64,000 bases of DNA from Acidiferrum sp963764675 (GCA_963764675.1 CAVXTQ010000006.1:62001-126000), one strand, 5' to 3'. Positions 17,741-26,675 are shown, numbered from the stretch's first letter. Made by a program: numbers and translations. Notes: a model not told the origin generated them from the letters alone.

Positions 17741-20152
17741 TCATTTCTCGACTCGATGTTTGGTCAACGTGCGCGAACCATTTTCCGAATCGACGATGAT
17801 CGTATCATCCGCTAAAAAGAAGGTCAATTGACGGCCGGTGGTGGTGCCCGCGGAACCGTCATAAAGGGTAGGATTTCCGCCGCTCATTACGAATTTCCCG
17901 CTGGCGGCGGTGTACTCTCCGCGCTCGGCGGTCGCTTTGCGGTCGCCTTCCTCGACGGTTACGCCGCCCGTTCCGACCGCGCGGCTGATTTGCTGTGCGC
18001 CCCCACTCGCATTGGCAGAGCCCGGGCCGCCCACGTTGGCGCTGCCATCCGGGCTGCGCACGAAGTAGAGGTCCAGCACCGGCCCGCGCATCTTCTGTTC
18101 CGCGGACTGCACCACGACGTTTTGTTGCAGGTGAGCGAGGCCCTCCGGGTCGTGGTAGGTGAGCGAGGCACAGGTGGCGTGCCACAGTTGCGGCTTCTTT
18201 GGCGTGACCTGCGCGGCGTTGACTTGTCGCGCTCCGGCATCGAGCACCGGCGCGGCTCCTTGCTCTTTGGGTTGGCTCGGCGTCTGAGGAAACACGGCGC
18301 GCACATTGCCCACCGCGTTCAGCACGTGGGTTTCCCGCAACAATTCGATCGAATTGGCCTCCAACACGGAATCGCCTTGCCACAAGCGCGCGTGGCCGGC
18401 GTAGAGCGCGCGGCCCATCTTTGAATTTGCCTGCAGCGTTTCCGAGGTGATGTTGGCCGGCGCGGGCGCGAGCTGCACGGCGCTGCTCTTGGAGGAGAAG
18501 TCCGTCGAGCGCACGCCGCCTTCGGCCAGGATGTCGCCGGAAGTCTGCGCGAAGGTGATGCGCGGCGCATGAGTCTCGGTGGTAGCGTCGCGGGCGACGG
18601 CTTGCCCGGTCAAGGTGGCCGTTTGAGACGCGCGCTGGAAAACCGCGTGTTCCGCCTGCCCGCTGCGGTCTGCTTCTTTGAGCTTCACGTCTCCCTGCAG
18701 GTCCATCTGCGACCATCCGCCCGCTGCGGACATTTGCGCCACCCCGCTCCGGGCGGTGGCCGTCTGCAGCGGGTGTCCGGCCACACGGCGCTCGGTCTGA
18801 ACGTGTCCGTTCGCCTGGAGCTGTTTGGCTTTGCCCTGCTCGGCGAAGTCCATGACGAGTTTGTCGGCTTGCAACTTGGTTTTCGCCGCGGCACCGCCCG
18901 GGGTTGCGGCGTCGGTCCACTCCATCGTTCCAGCAGCCAGCGTCTCCGCTTTTTGCGGCTTGCTGGCTTCGCGTTCGCTGCCGCCGCTAAATACCATGCG
19001 AAAGGCGCTGGTCTGCAGGACGCGCGCTTCCCCGGTTTTCTTCAAGTTGGCCTTGAGCACGACGCTGCCGGACAAGTTCAGCTCTTTCGGTTGGCTGATA
19101 CGCGGCCACAGGTCGAGGGTTCCGGAATCGGCATTGGCTTCGTCGTCTTCGGCGGCGCCGCTACGAAATCCGTGAACGGCACCCGTCGCGTCCAACTTGG
19201 TGATCGATCCTTCCGGGGAGAAGTGAGCGGTGAGCGTATCGGCATCTAATTTCATTTCGCCGGTGGCTCCTTTTGCCGTTAGCTCAGGACGGTTCTCTCC
19301 GGTGCTCGTGGCGACAAGTTTCTCCGCGTGAAAGTCCTCGTCGAGGGCCAGTGAAATTTCTCCCGCGGTCAAACGCTCGGCGGGCGTCTCCGCTTCCGCG
19401 GGACCATGTAGATGCATCAGCCGGGTGTCGCGGCCGAAGTCCAGGCTCGTGCCCTTCACGTGCACGTCTTGTCCGGGTCGCGGCTCCGCCTTCGACGTCT
19501 TCTTCTCCCGGGTTGCCGCTGCCGGCTGAACTAGCCTGAGCCGCACATCATGGAGCAGCCGCAACTTTCCTTCTTCGGATTGATACTCTAGCCCGGTGGC
19601 ATCGCCGGTGCCGTTTGGAAACGCGAAGGTGACCCGCTGGTCCGTCTGGGCAAGACCACTGACGCGATCGAAGGTTACGTTGCGTGTCTCGACGTGGGTC
19701 GTGCGAGCTTCGGCTTGCTCCGGATTTTTCGCCACGAGCTTGGCGTCTTCCGCGCTCATCAGGTCGAGCTGCACGTCACCACTGCACCGGATGCCGCCTT
19801 TCTCCTTGCCGTAGTCGCAGCTCCGCGTATGAATGACGTCGTGCCGGTCGCCGGCCTTGCCGAAGATGGTGATCTTCACGTCCTCGAGCAGACTGGCGTC
19901 CTGCCCTTTGAATTCCGTCGATTTTGAGGCTTGGACCTCGAAGATGACGGTTTGGTTTTGCTTGTCGAACTGTCTGAAGTTGATCCCGGCGGACTGGCGG
20001 GTGACGTCGACCGGCGCGGGCGGGGGCGCTTGCTTGCGCTCCACGTGCCGGACCCAGCCGCGGTTCAGGTAGACAACGGCCGTAGCGCTCGCCAGGAGCA
20101 AGGCCACCGCCGCCGACCAGCGGGCATAGCGCGCCGCTTCACTTCTCAGCAT
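17741..20152 (-). CDS. Fused LptC-LptA (OstA-like) lipopolysaccharide transport protein
   Basis: The 803-residue protein starts with a basic segment and one membrane helix (residues about 12-30). An LptC-like beta-jellyroll domain follows, ending around residue 200. The remaining 600 residues hold OstA/LptA-like repeats built of short beta strands, such as the segments around HLHGPAEAETPAERLTAG and WQGDSVLEANSIEL. E. coli has separate LptC (191 residues) and LptA (185), so this is a large fusion with extended periplasmic bridge. It should guide LPS across the periplasm. lptB follows by 42 bp. Domain limits are estimates by eye. Confidence 0.8.
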   Translation of the reverse strand: MLRSEAARYARWSAAVALLLASATAVVYLNRGWVRHVERKQAPPPAPVDVTRQSAGINFRQFDKQNQTVIFEVQASKSTEFKGQDASLLEDVKITIFGKAGDRHDVIHTRSCDYGKEKGGIRCSGDVQLDLMSAEDAKLVAKNPEQAEARTTHVETRNVTFDRVSGLAQTDQRVTFAFPNGTGDATGLEYQSEEGKLRLLHDVRLRLVQPAAATREKKTSKAEPRPGQDVHVKGTSLDFGRDTRLMHLHGPAEAETPAERLTAGEISLALDEDFHAEKLVATSTGENRPELTAKGATGEMKLDADTLTAHFSPEGSITKLDATGAVHGFRSGAAEDDEANADSGTLDLWPRISQPKELNLSGSVVLKANLKKTGEARVLQTSAFRMVFSGGSEREASKPQKAETLAAGTMEWTDAATPGGAAAKTKLQADKLVMDFAEQGKAKQLQANGHVQTERRVAGHPLQTATARSGVAQMSAAGGWSQMDLQGDVKLKEADRSGQAEHAVFQRASQTATLTGQAVARDATTETHAPRITFAQTSGDILAEGGVRSTDFSSKSSAVQLAPAPANITSETLQANSKMGRALYAGHARLWQGDSVLEANSIELLRETHVLNAVGNVRAVFPQTPSQPKEQGAAPVLDAGARQVNAAQVTPKKPQLWHATCASLTYHDPEGLAHLQQNVVVQSAEQKMRGPVLDLYFVRSPDGSANVGGPGSANASGGAQQISRAVGTGGVTVEEGDRKATAERGEYTAASGKFVMSGGNPTLYDGSAGTTTGRQLTFFLADDTIIVDSENGSRTLTKHRVEK

Positions 20153-20230
20153 GACTTCAGTGTAAGCAAACTGCTCTCAGACTGTATAGAAGGAGGTTGG
20201 TCGAAGACGGTTGCGGCTTCCGAGGAAGGT

Positions 20231-21385
20231 CTAATCAGCTTTTTCGGCGGCCGTAGCCACGGTGTCGGGCAAGATGCCCATGTTGGCGGCGGCGACGGAG
20301 TCGCGATTGGTGTTCTTCACCAGGTACATGGCTTCGTCCGCGAGATGTAGCAAGCCTTCTTTCGTGCGCGAATCGATGGGATAAGATGCGACGCCGACGC
20401 TTGGCGTCACGCGGACGCTGAGCCCCGCCTGGTCCAGCCACTGAGTTTCGCGAACTAATTTGTGCAGCCTTCGCGCGACGTTGAGCGCATTTTCCTTGGA
20501 GGTCTGCGGCAGCAGGATTACGAACTCATCTCCGCCGTAGCGGAATGCAAAATCGATCAGCCGGCAATGCCCCTTGAGCGCGTTGCCGATCTCCGCCAGC
20601 AGCCGCGAGCCCACCAGGTGTCCGTGGGTGTCGTTCACTTGCTTGAAGTGGTCGAGGTCGATGAATACCAGCGAGAATTCGTAGTTGTAGCGCTGCGACC
20701 TGTAAATCTCGGTCTCCAGAATGAAGCCCATGTGCCGGGCGTTGTACAGCGTGGTGCAGTCATCGGTGATGGTGAGCTCGTGAATGCGCTTCACGTGTCG
20801 CGCATTTTCCAGCGCGATCGCAGCGAAGTCCGACAGCGCTTCGAGCAGCTTGAGGTCCCGCGGATCGAAGCCCTCCGGCCCGATGCAATTGATCAGCTCG
20901 ATCACGCCCAGGCAGGTATCGCGGAACTTGACCGGGACGGCAACGATCGACTGCGTCTCCATCTTGGTCTTTTCGTCGACTTTGCCGAAGAATCGGGTGT
21001 CCTTCGAGGTGTCTGGCACCACGACCGCTTCGCCGTTTTGCGCTACCCATCCGGCGATGCCCTGGCCCATCTTGACGCGGACATCTTTGAGCGCTTGCGA
21101 CGCCTTGCCTACCGCCAACTCGAAATACAGCTCTTGCGTCGCCTCATCGAGCAGCAGCAAAGACCAGTTGTCTGGCCGCAAAAACTCATCGATCTTTTCC
21201 ATGATCGTGCGGAGAACTTGATCGAGCTGCAATGAGGAGGTCAGCGCCTTGCCAAGCTCTTGAAAAACGGCGACTTCGCCCGCTTCGCGCTGTTCGTAGG
21301 GAACCGCGGGATTATGGCGGCGTTCGACGGCGGGAAATTGTTTGACTTCCTCCACGCTCGGTTGAACCTGTTCCTTTAGATGCAT
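20231..21385 (-). CDS. GAF-GGDEF diguanylate cyclase
   Basis: The 384-residue soluble protein has an N-terminal GAF sensor domain (residues about 45-195) and a GGDEF domain (about 215-375). The active-site motif is intact (RYGGDEFVILL) and an inhibitory I-site RLID lies five residues before it. It should make cyclic di-GMP with product inhibition; the GAF ligand is unknown. ATG 21385 is chosen because it follows GGAGAGG at good spacing; an upstream TTG at 21439 has none. Three PilZ proteins elsewhere in the window (45582, 46338, 56771) are possible receivers. Confidence 0.9.
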   Translation of the reverse strand: MHLKEQVQPSVEEVKQFPAVERRHNPAVPYEQREAGEVAVFQELGKALTSSLQLDQVLRTIMEKIDEFLRPDNWSLLLLDEATQELYFELAVGKASQALKDVRVKMGQGIAGWVAQNGEAVVVPDTSKDTRFFGKVDEKTKMETQSIVAVPVKFRDTCLGVIELINCIGPEGFDPRDLKLLEALSDFAAIALENARHVKRIHELTITDDCTTLYNARHMGFILETEIYRSQRYNYEFSLVFIDLDHFKQVNDTHGHLVGSRLLAEIGNALKGHCRLIDFAFRYGGDEFVILLPQTSKENALNVARRLHKLVRETQWLDQAGLSVRVTPSVGVASYPIDSRTKEGLLHLADEAMYLVKNTNRDSVAAANMGILPDTVATAAEKAD

Positions 21386-21585
21386 CCCGGCCTCTCCGCC
21401 GCCGTACGCAGGCGGTCCGGTAGACGCGATTCGGCCCAAGCTTTTCGCGAATCTTCGTCAGTATAGGCACCACTCAAAAAACGGCGCAACATGCTCGTAG
21501 TACAGGCGTTGCCATGTTGCCATCACCGGCAGGTGGGCGTTCTTGGAGCGCCTAAGGCGCGCAGGTTGTCATGCCCATTCGCGAG

Positions 21586-21744
21586 CTAGAGGCGGTCGCC
21601 TGGATTGACGCGGGTTGAAGATGGCTGGTCCGAACTATCCGGATACCAGACGAGTTTGAGACCCAACTGCACGTGACGCAAGCCGCCGGAGCCGATCACC
21701 GGATTCGAGGCTTCGACGTCGGGAGTGGCGCGCGCCAGTCCCAG
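21586..21744 (-). pseudogene. C-terminal fragment resembling an Oar/TonB-dependent receptor
   Basis: The reading frame ends in NPVIGSGGLRHVQLGLKLVW then a polar tail. This resembles the last beta strand of acidobacterial outer-membrane receptors (xxIQLGLKLxF). No start or barrel lies upstream; that side is replaced by the IS30-type remnant. The assignment rests on one strand pattern and is tentative. Confidence 0.4.
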
Positions 21745-21826
21745 ATTATTTAGCTGTTGAGCCCCCTGCGAGTAGGTTCGAGCTAGTGTTGCGTCGACCC
21801 ATTGAGACCGCCCGAACTTATCGGGA
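21745..21826 (+). mobile_element. Remnant of an IS30-family right end
   Basis: The segment 21785-21799 is identical over 15 bases to 25031-25045 at the right end of the intact IS30 element. To the left, with one base missing, it reads YLAVEPPASRFE then ASVASTH-stop. This matches TLGFETPASKLQASVASTI-stop at the transposase C-terminus. Similarity continues past the stop codon to about 21826. Confidence 0.75.
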
Positions 21827-21862
21827 GCTATGTCAATCCAGCCCAAACGATTATTCTGAAGT

Positions 21863-22570
21863 GTGACTGAAAATCCAGACTTACCCCCCAAGACCCTGCT
21901 TCGGAATGGCTCTCTCCGATCCTTCGTTCGATGGTTTCTCATCGGAGTGGCGCTTCTTTGGTCGCTTGCTGTGCTCATCCTTGTGGCTGCGCGGTGGATC
22001 GACCCACCGACCACCGCGGTGCACATGGAGCGCCGGTTGCAGGCATGGATTCACCACACGCCGTATCATGAAGGATACGAATTCGTTCCGCTGAGCCAAA
22101 TCTCACCGGATTTCCAGCATGCTGTCATCGCCGCGGAAGACGCGCGCTTCTACCAGCATCATGGATTCGATTGGCACGCGATGCAAATCGCTGCTGAAGA
22201 CGATATGGAAGGCGGCCGCATTCGCGGAGGGTCCACCCTTACGCAGCAACTGGTAAAAAACCTGTTCTTCGGAACCGGCCGCTCCATCCTCCGCAAGGGC
22301 GCCGAGTTCACGCTTGTCCCGGTGGCCGAATTGGTCCTCGGCAAGCAGCGCATTCTGGAACTCTACCTCAACGTGGTCGAATGGGGCCCAGGCGTTTATG
22401 GTGCGGAGTCGGCGTGCCGTTACCACTACCGAACCTCGGCCCGGAGTATCGACCGGGAACAAGCGGCCCAACTCGCCGCAATTCTGCCGCTGCCCCTGAA
22501 GCGACGGCCCGATCACATGAATCGCTATAGCGGACTAATCCTCGAGCGGATGCGCCAAATGGGTTGGTAA
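21863..22570 (+). CDS. mtgA: Monofunctional peptidoglycan transglycosylase
   Basis: The 235-residue enzyme polymerises lipid II into glycan strands. One N-terminal membrane helix (residues about 22-45) is followed by a GT51 domain. The catalytic glutamate motif is AVIAAEDARFYQHHGFD, and GGSTLTQQLVKNLF and YLNVVEWGPGVYG are intact. The start is GTG 21863; there is no clear ribosome site. It lies between the IS30 remnant and a membrane protein gene, all on the plus strand. It sits outside the cell-wall clusters where mtgA is often found. Confidence 0.93.
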   Translation: MTENPDLPPKTLLRNGSLRSFVRWFLIGVALLWSLAVLILVAARWIDPPTTAVHMERRLQAWIHHTPYHEGYEFVPLSQISPDFQHAVIAAEDARFYQHHGFDWHAMQIAAEDDMEGGRIRGGSTLTQQLVKNLFFGTGRSILRKGAEFTLVPVAELVLGKQRILELYLNVVEWGPGVYGAESACRYHYRTSARSIDREQAAQLAAILPLPLKRRPDHMNRYSGLILERMRQMGW

Positions 22571-22633
22571 TCGTGTACTATGGCGCTGTTTCAAAGCCAA
22601 AAAAGAAATTCTGGTTAATGATTAGAGAGGCCT

Positions 22634-23401
22634 ATGGCCGTTGCTGACGCTCGGGAATCCCTGAGGCGACCCCCTGCTCATTTGGACAGGCAGCAGCGTA
22701 AGACGCCGACAATCTCTTTCTATACATGGGTGGCCGTCGGCACTTTCCTGATTGTCTTTATCGGTTTTGCGCGCACCTTCTATTTGAAGGTTCTGTTCGG
22801 CACTCGTCCGCTTCCGTTTTATTTGCATCTCCACGGACTGATTTTTACTACGTGGTTTGTGTTGTTTTTCGTGCAGGCACGCCTCGTGGCGCGTCATCGC
22901 GTCGATCTCCACCAGCGCCTTGGCATTTTCGGTGCGTTCCTGGCTCCTCTCGGCGCATGCATGGCTACGGGGGTTTCAATTCATGCGATGCGGCGAAGCT
23001 ATCTCGCGAACCCGGCTTCGTTGGCAAATAACCTTCGCCCATTCGCTCTGGATTTGGGTAGCAGCTTGACCTTCGCTCTTCTCGTTGCTGCGGCCCTTTA
23101 TTTTCGTCGCCGCGGTGGCATCCACAAACGCTTGATGGTACTCGCCTCTTGCAGTCTGCTCCTTCCTGCCATCGGACGCACTCCGCTGCACTTCATTATG
23201 GCAGGAGGCCTGTGGGGTCTTGTTGGCTTAACGGAAGTCACGCCGCTTGTGTGCATCCTCTATGACACAGTCGAACACCGGCATTTGCATCCCGCATTTG
23301 CCTGGGGCGGCGTGGCGGTGCTCTCTTCCTTTCCGGCGTTTTTGCTTATCGGCAGCACGAATGTTTGGCTCAACTTCTCAACGTGGCTGGTGAGCCTGTG
23401 A
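22634..23401 (+). CDS. Seven-helix membrane protein, DUF2306-like
   Basis: The 255-residue protein has about seven hydrophobic helices. Helix-edge histidines recur: LHLHG before helix 2, LHQRLG before helix 3, IHKRLM before helix 5 and LHF before helix 6. This is the pattern of predicted DUF2306-type membrane proteins, whose function is not established. The start ATG 22634 is preceded by AGAGAGG. No catalytic motif is seen. It may be coexpressed with mtgA 63 bp upstream. Confidence 0.7.
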   Translation: MAVADARESLRRPPAHLDRQQRKTPTISFYTWVAVGTFLIVFIGFARTFYLKVLFGTRPLPFYLHLHGLIFTTWFVLFFVQARLVARHRVDLHQRLGIFGAFLAPLGACMATGVSIHAMRRSYLANPASLANNLRPFALDLGSSLTFALLVAAALYFRRRGGIHKRLMVLASCSLLLPAIGRTPLHFIMAGGLWGLVGLTEVTPLVCILYDTVEHRHLHPAFAWGGVAVLSSFPAFLLIGSTNVWLNFSTWLVSL

Positions 23402-23414
23402 AGAGCGAGGAGGA

Positions 23415-23718
23415 ATGCGCCTTATTTGTCTCAAACACCGTAACCTTGCGATAAGTGAAGGAGTTCAAACCAGTGGAACCGTTGTTCGTCTGGATCCCGA
23501 TTTCTTTCCTGAACTCAAAACTCCCGGTCGCTGGCGTTTACGTGGAGAATACGAATCCAACGGCGATTTATCATCATCGTTCTGCGCGGTATCCCCTGCC
23601 CTTGGACCCGCAACTGACTCTCACCCTTCCTTACAAAGCTTGGCAGGGTCAGGTATCGAGCAATATCTTATGGATCGAAGTCGTTCAATCTGCGAAATCA
23701 TCAAAGACGAACAGATAA
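23415..23718 (+). pseudogene. Frameshifted small protein gene, unrecognised
   Basis: Two overlapping frames seem to belong to one degraded protein. The first gives VVRLDPDFFPELKTPGRWRL then RGEY (about 23478-23550). The second frame then gives LPYKAWQGQVSSNILWIEV (about 23630-23690). The two pieces together resemble beta-rich proteins that end in an 'xxSNxVxIEV' strand. One shift between about 23550 and 23630 would join them. No function is known. Confidence 0.4.
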
Positions 23719-23770
23719 CGGCGCGATTCTGGGAACTGCTAGCCAAGACCCTGTCAAAGGCAACTGCCTG

Positions 23771-23795
23771 ATTAACGCGCTTACCGACAAGTGGA
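23771..23795 (+). repeat. 25-bp direct repeat, copy 1
   Basis: ATTAACGCGCTTACCGAC, then A, then AGTGGA. The same sequence with one change (G for A) is at about 27132-27156 at the head of the IS3 remnant. It lies just left of the IS30 element. The reverse strand begins GTAAGCGCG, which is how ends of IS66-type elements often begin; that link is only a guess. Confidence 0.6.
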
Positions 23796-23813
23796 GTTCT
23801 GGTACGGCAGATG

Positions 23814-25071
23814 TCCGGTAATCCGGGTGCATTCGACAGGTCGATGCAACACCATCTGATGTAAGTCTGCTGTGTAAAGGTGGTGTTGGCATGAGGCCAG
23901 GACAACGATTTGGGTTTTCTGCGATCGAGAAGCGTGACGTTTGGAACCGGTGGAAGGCGGGACAGTCGCTGCATGAGATTGGGCGCGCCTTTGACAAGCC
24001 ACATAGCTGCATTCGCTCGGTGTTGTTGCCTCGCGGCGGCATCCCTCCCGCCGCTCGTCGCCGTTCGCGGCTGGCGCTCACGCTAGCGGAGCGAGAGGAC
24101 ATCTCACGAGGAATCGCTTCCGATTCACCGCTTCGTGAGATTGCCCGACGACTGGATCGAGCGGCCTCCACAGTGAGCCGGGAGATTTCTCGCCACGGTG
24201 GCCGTCCGGCCTATCGCGCCCATGATGCGGAGGACCATGCCTGGGACTCGGCCTTGCGACCGAAGAGGTGTCTGCTGGCCCTCAACCGCAAGTTGCGGGA
24301 CATCGTTGCGAGTAAACTGATTCTGGACTGGTCGCCCGAGCAGATTTCCGGATGGCTGGAGACCCAGTATCCCGATGACGAGGGCCTGCGCGTGTCCCAC
24401 GAAACCATCTACCGTAGCCTGTTCATTCAGGCCCGTGGAGTGCTGAAAAAAGAGCTGCTGGACCAGCTGCGGTCGAAGCGGCGCATGCGCCGCTCGCGCC
24501 ATGCCAGTGCTAGCGGACAGTCACGAGGACAGATCGTCGATGCCATCTCCATCCGCGAAAGACCTGCGGATGTGGAAGACCGAGCGGTTCCCGGCCACTG
24601 GGAAGGGGATCTGCTGGCCGGGGCCAAGAACACCTACATTGCGACTCTGGTGGAGCGCCATTCGCGCTTCGCCATGCTGATCAAGGTGCCCAGCAAAAAC
24701 ACGGAAGTGGTCGTTGCCGCATGGAGTCAACATGTTCGCAAACTGCCCGCTACCCTGCGACGCTCGCTGACCTGGGATCGCGGACTAGAGATGGCCAAGC
24801 ACAAAGACTTCACGGTAGCCACGGATGTGAAGGTCTACTTCTGTGATCCGCAAAGTCCCTGGCAACGCGGCACCAACGAAAACACGAATCTCCTGTTGCG
24901 GCAATACTTCCCGCGAGGCACCGACCTGTCTGTCCATTCGCAAGTGCAGCTCGACCAGGTCGCGCTGCGCCTGAATCAACGCCCCAGAAAAACCCTAGGC
25001 TTCGAAACTCCTGCGAGTAAACTGCAAGCCAGTGTTGCGTCGACCATCTGAGCCGGCACGACTTACCAGGA
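23814..25071 (+). mobile_element. IS30-family insertion sequence, apparently complete
   Basis: One transposase gene is flanked by imperfect inverted repeats of about 40 bp. The left repeat (23814-23853) opens TCCGGTAATCC and ends GGTCGATGCAACACC. The right one (25031-25071) read backwards opens TCCTGGTAAGTC and ends GGTCGACGCAACACT. Total length is about 1.26 kb. The exact ends and target duplication are not certain. Confidence 0.8.
23891..25051 (+). CDS. IS30-family transposase
   Basis: The 386-residue transposase has an N-terminal helix-turn-helix pair (residues about 10-100), first near WKAGQSLHEIGRAF, then DSPLREIARRLDRAASTVSREI. The C-terminal DDE domain shows GHWEGDLLAG (first D), LTWDRGLEMA (second D) and NENTNLLLRQYFP (catalytic E). 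It ends LNQRPRKTLGFETPASKL, standard for the family. No disruption is visible, so it may be active. The stop codon lies inside the right inverted repeat. Confidence 0.95.
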   Translation: MRPGQRFGFSAIEKRDVWNRWKAGQSLHEIGRAFDKPHSCIRSVLLPRGGIPPAARRRSRLALTLAEREDISRGIASDSPLREIARRLDRAASTVSREISRHGGRPAYRAHDAEDHAWDSALRPKRCLLALNRKLRDIVASKLILDWSPEQISGWLETQYPDDEGLRVSHETIYRSLFIQARGVLKKELLDQLRSKRRMRRSRHASASGQSRGQIVDAISIRERPADVEDRAVPGHWEGDLLAGAKNTYIATLVERHSRFAMLIKVPSKNTEVVVAAWSQHVRKLPATLRRSLTWDRGLEMAKHKDFTVATDVKVYFCDPQSPWQRGTNENTNLLLRQYFPRGTDLSVHSQVQLDQVALRLNQRPRKTLGFETPASKLQASVASTI

Positions 25072-25092
25072 CTTGGCCTGCCAGCTACCATG

Positions 25093-25635
25093 TCATTTCT
25101 CTCTTCGCCAAGTCATTTCCACGCGGACCGGTATTTCGTTCTTCACGGCGACCGTTAAGAGCGAAGGTGGGTCGATCTTGAAATCCGACAGCGTGGCCGG
25201 AATGGTGCCTGATATCTTCGTCTCGTTTCCTTGCTTTGCTTGCTCGAAGGGTACCTGCCTATACCTAGCGGTCTGGCCGGCAAACTGGACCTCCAGATCG
25301 CCATGAATGGTTGCGGATGCAGACGCGTTTTCGGGCAAACTAGTACGCACAGTGACCATGGGAAACTCCCCGCCGCGCGTCGCTTGAAGCATGTGAAGAT
25401 CGCGGTTGCTGTCCCCGGAATCGAACGATTTAACTGGCACCGCTATCAGGAAATCGCATTGTCCGGCGTGGCAAACACCCTTGCCTCGCGCCGCATGGCT
25501 GACTCCGTCAGTCTGATGCAGCGGGTGAGACACGTGATAAGTGAGAGTGGATTGTGAAAGGACCCATTGGCTATCCGTTTGGGCAAACGTGGGAAGCGTC
25601 AGGAGTAACAAAGCTATAAGAATTTTTTTGTTCAT
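25093..25635 (-). CDS. YceI-like secreted protein
   Basis: The 180-residue protein has a signal peptide (KKILIALLLLTLPTFAQ) and a YceI-type lipocalin-like beta barrel: SQWVLSQSTLTYHVSHP at the start and ATLSDFKIDPPSLL near the end. YceI proteins bind polyisoprenoid or quinone-like lipids in the periplasm. Two cysteines (CHAGQC) could form a disulfide. It starts 10 bp after the stop of the b561-like fusion gene; YceI genes are often next to cytochrome b561 genes, which supports a joint redox role by inference. The IS30 right end is 22 bp beyond its stop. Confidence 0.8.
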   Translation of the reverse strand: MNKKILIALLLLTLPTFAQTDSQWVLSQSTLTYHVSHPLHQTDGVSHAARGKGVCHAGQCDFLIAVPVKSFDSGDSNRDLHMLQATRGGEFPMVTVRTSLPENASASATIHGDLEVQFAGQTARYRQVPFEQAKQGNETKISGTIPATLSDFKIDPPSLLTVAVKNEIPVRVEMTWRREK

Positions 25636-25645
25636 TGAGCGCTCT

Positions 25646-26482
25646 TTACCACTTAAAGGAAACGGACAAAATGGCGGCTCCGTAAGCCGCAGCGGTTACT
25701 ATGGCCACTGGTCCGTGGGCACTAGCAATGCCATGAACTTTTTCTCCTTTGCTTTTTTGATCAAAGGCAATGGCCCCCAGTATGGGTGTCAAGATCATGC
25801 CTGGGCCATGAATCCAGGCCAGCGCCTTGTGCAGACGGATGGGCCCGCGAGTCTGAGTCCCCGGAATCTTGGGTGCCCGGATCGCATAGTAAGCGCTGAG
25901 GAAATACAAGTCTCCCGCCGCCGAGCCGAGAGCTAGATGGGTCCAGCGATCGGTCGAACTGGTGCTCTTGCCACCCGCAAAAGTCCCGGTAATTACAGAC
26001 GCGACGATAGGAGCGGTCGCTATCAGACCAATCCGCTGATGGACCTTGAGCATGTGAGACCGTTTGTCGAGCCTCGCCTGATCTTGCGCGCTTCCCTGGG
26101 TCTGTGTCGGAGAGAAGCCGAGATCTCCTAACGAAAGCACCCCACCCAAAGCCAAATTCATCGTTTGCCTGGCTCCTTGGGTGATCGTCGCTCTAGCTAC
26201 TTTGGTGGGGAACCCTTCGGCTGAGACGGAAACCTCGTAATCCCCAGGCATGAGGTTTGGTACGTTGTAGAGGCCACTCGAATTGGCCTGGGTTTCTGCC
26301 GATTGACCCGTGACGAGATTCTTGACGGAAATTTTGGCGTTGGGAACGACTCCCCCCGCAGGGTCTGTGATGGTGCCCGACAGCATGCCGTCAGCGACCT
26401 GCGCGCGCAACGGCTCAGATGTCAACAGAGGAAGCATTAGAATTCCAACGCCAAGGACCAGCCTCGTAACTCTCGCTTTCAT
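25646..26482 (-). CDS. Carboxypeptidase-regulatory-like domain fused to a four-helix b561-like membrane domain
   Basis: The 278-residue protein has a signal peptide (to about residue 28), then a CarboxypepD_reg-like beta domain (MLSGTITDPAGGVVPNAKIS to about residue 115). Four membrane helices follow from about residue 148. Each helix is preceded by histidine: KVHQR, RWTH, RLHKALAWIH and KVHGIASAHG. This could bind haem like cytochrome b561, which is inference. The N-terminal domain is the type found in front of Oar-like receptors, so the combination is unusual. ATG 26482 follows a GAGGAG sequence and is preferred to an upstream start at 26530. Confidence 0.65.
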   Translation of the reverse strand: MKARVTRLVLGVGILMLPLLTSEPLRAQVADGMLSGTITDPAGGVVPNAKISVKNLVTGQSAETQANSSGLYNVPNLMPGDYEVSVSAEGFPTKVARATITQGARQTMNLALGGVLSLGDLGFSPTQTQGSAQDQARLDKRSHMLKVHQRIGLIATAPIVASVITGTFAGGKSTSSTDRWTHLALGSAAGDLYFLSAYYAIRAPKIPGTQTRGPIRLHKALAWIHGPGMILTPILGAIAFDQKSKGEKVHGIASAHGPVAIVTAAAYGAAILSVSFKW

Positions 26483-26675
26483 TGAGGTTTCTCCTCTTCT
26501 ATTGAAGTGACCGTTTGGGGGGATATGCAACTACGGATGCTGCGACTAACGGCCGAGATGTATACGTAAACGGACAGCCATACCCCAATTTCCGATGGCT
26601 CACGATGTAGCTTCTGAGATAGCGCTGGGCATTTCTTGCGGAGCTGCGCTGATAGCCGGCTCGACAAGTTTCGAC

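Noticed and set aside
25646..26482. N-terminal half of the same receptor as the fragment at 21586
   Set aside because: The N-terminal domain is Oar-like and on the same strand, but its gene continues intact into membrane helices and has its own stop codon, so it is a separate protein.
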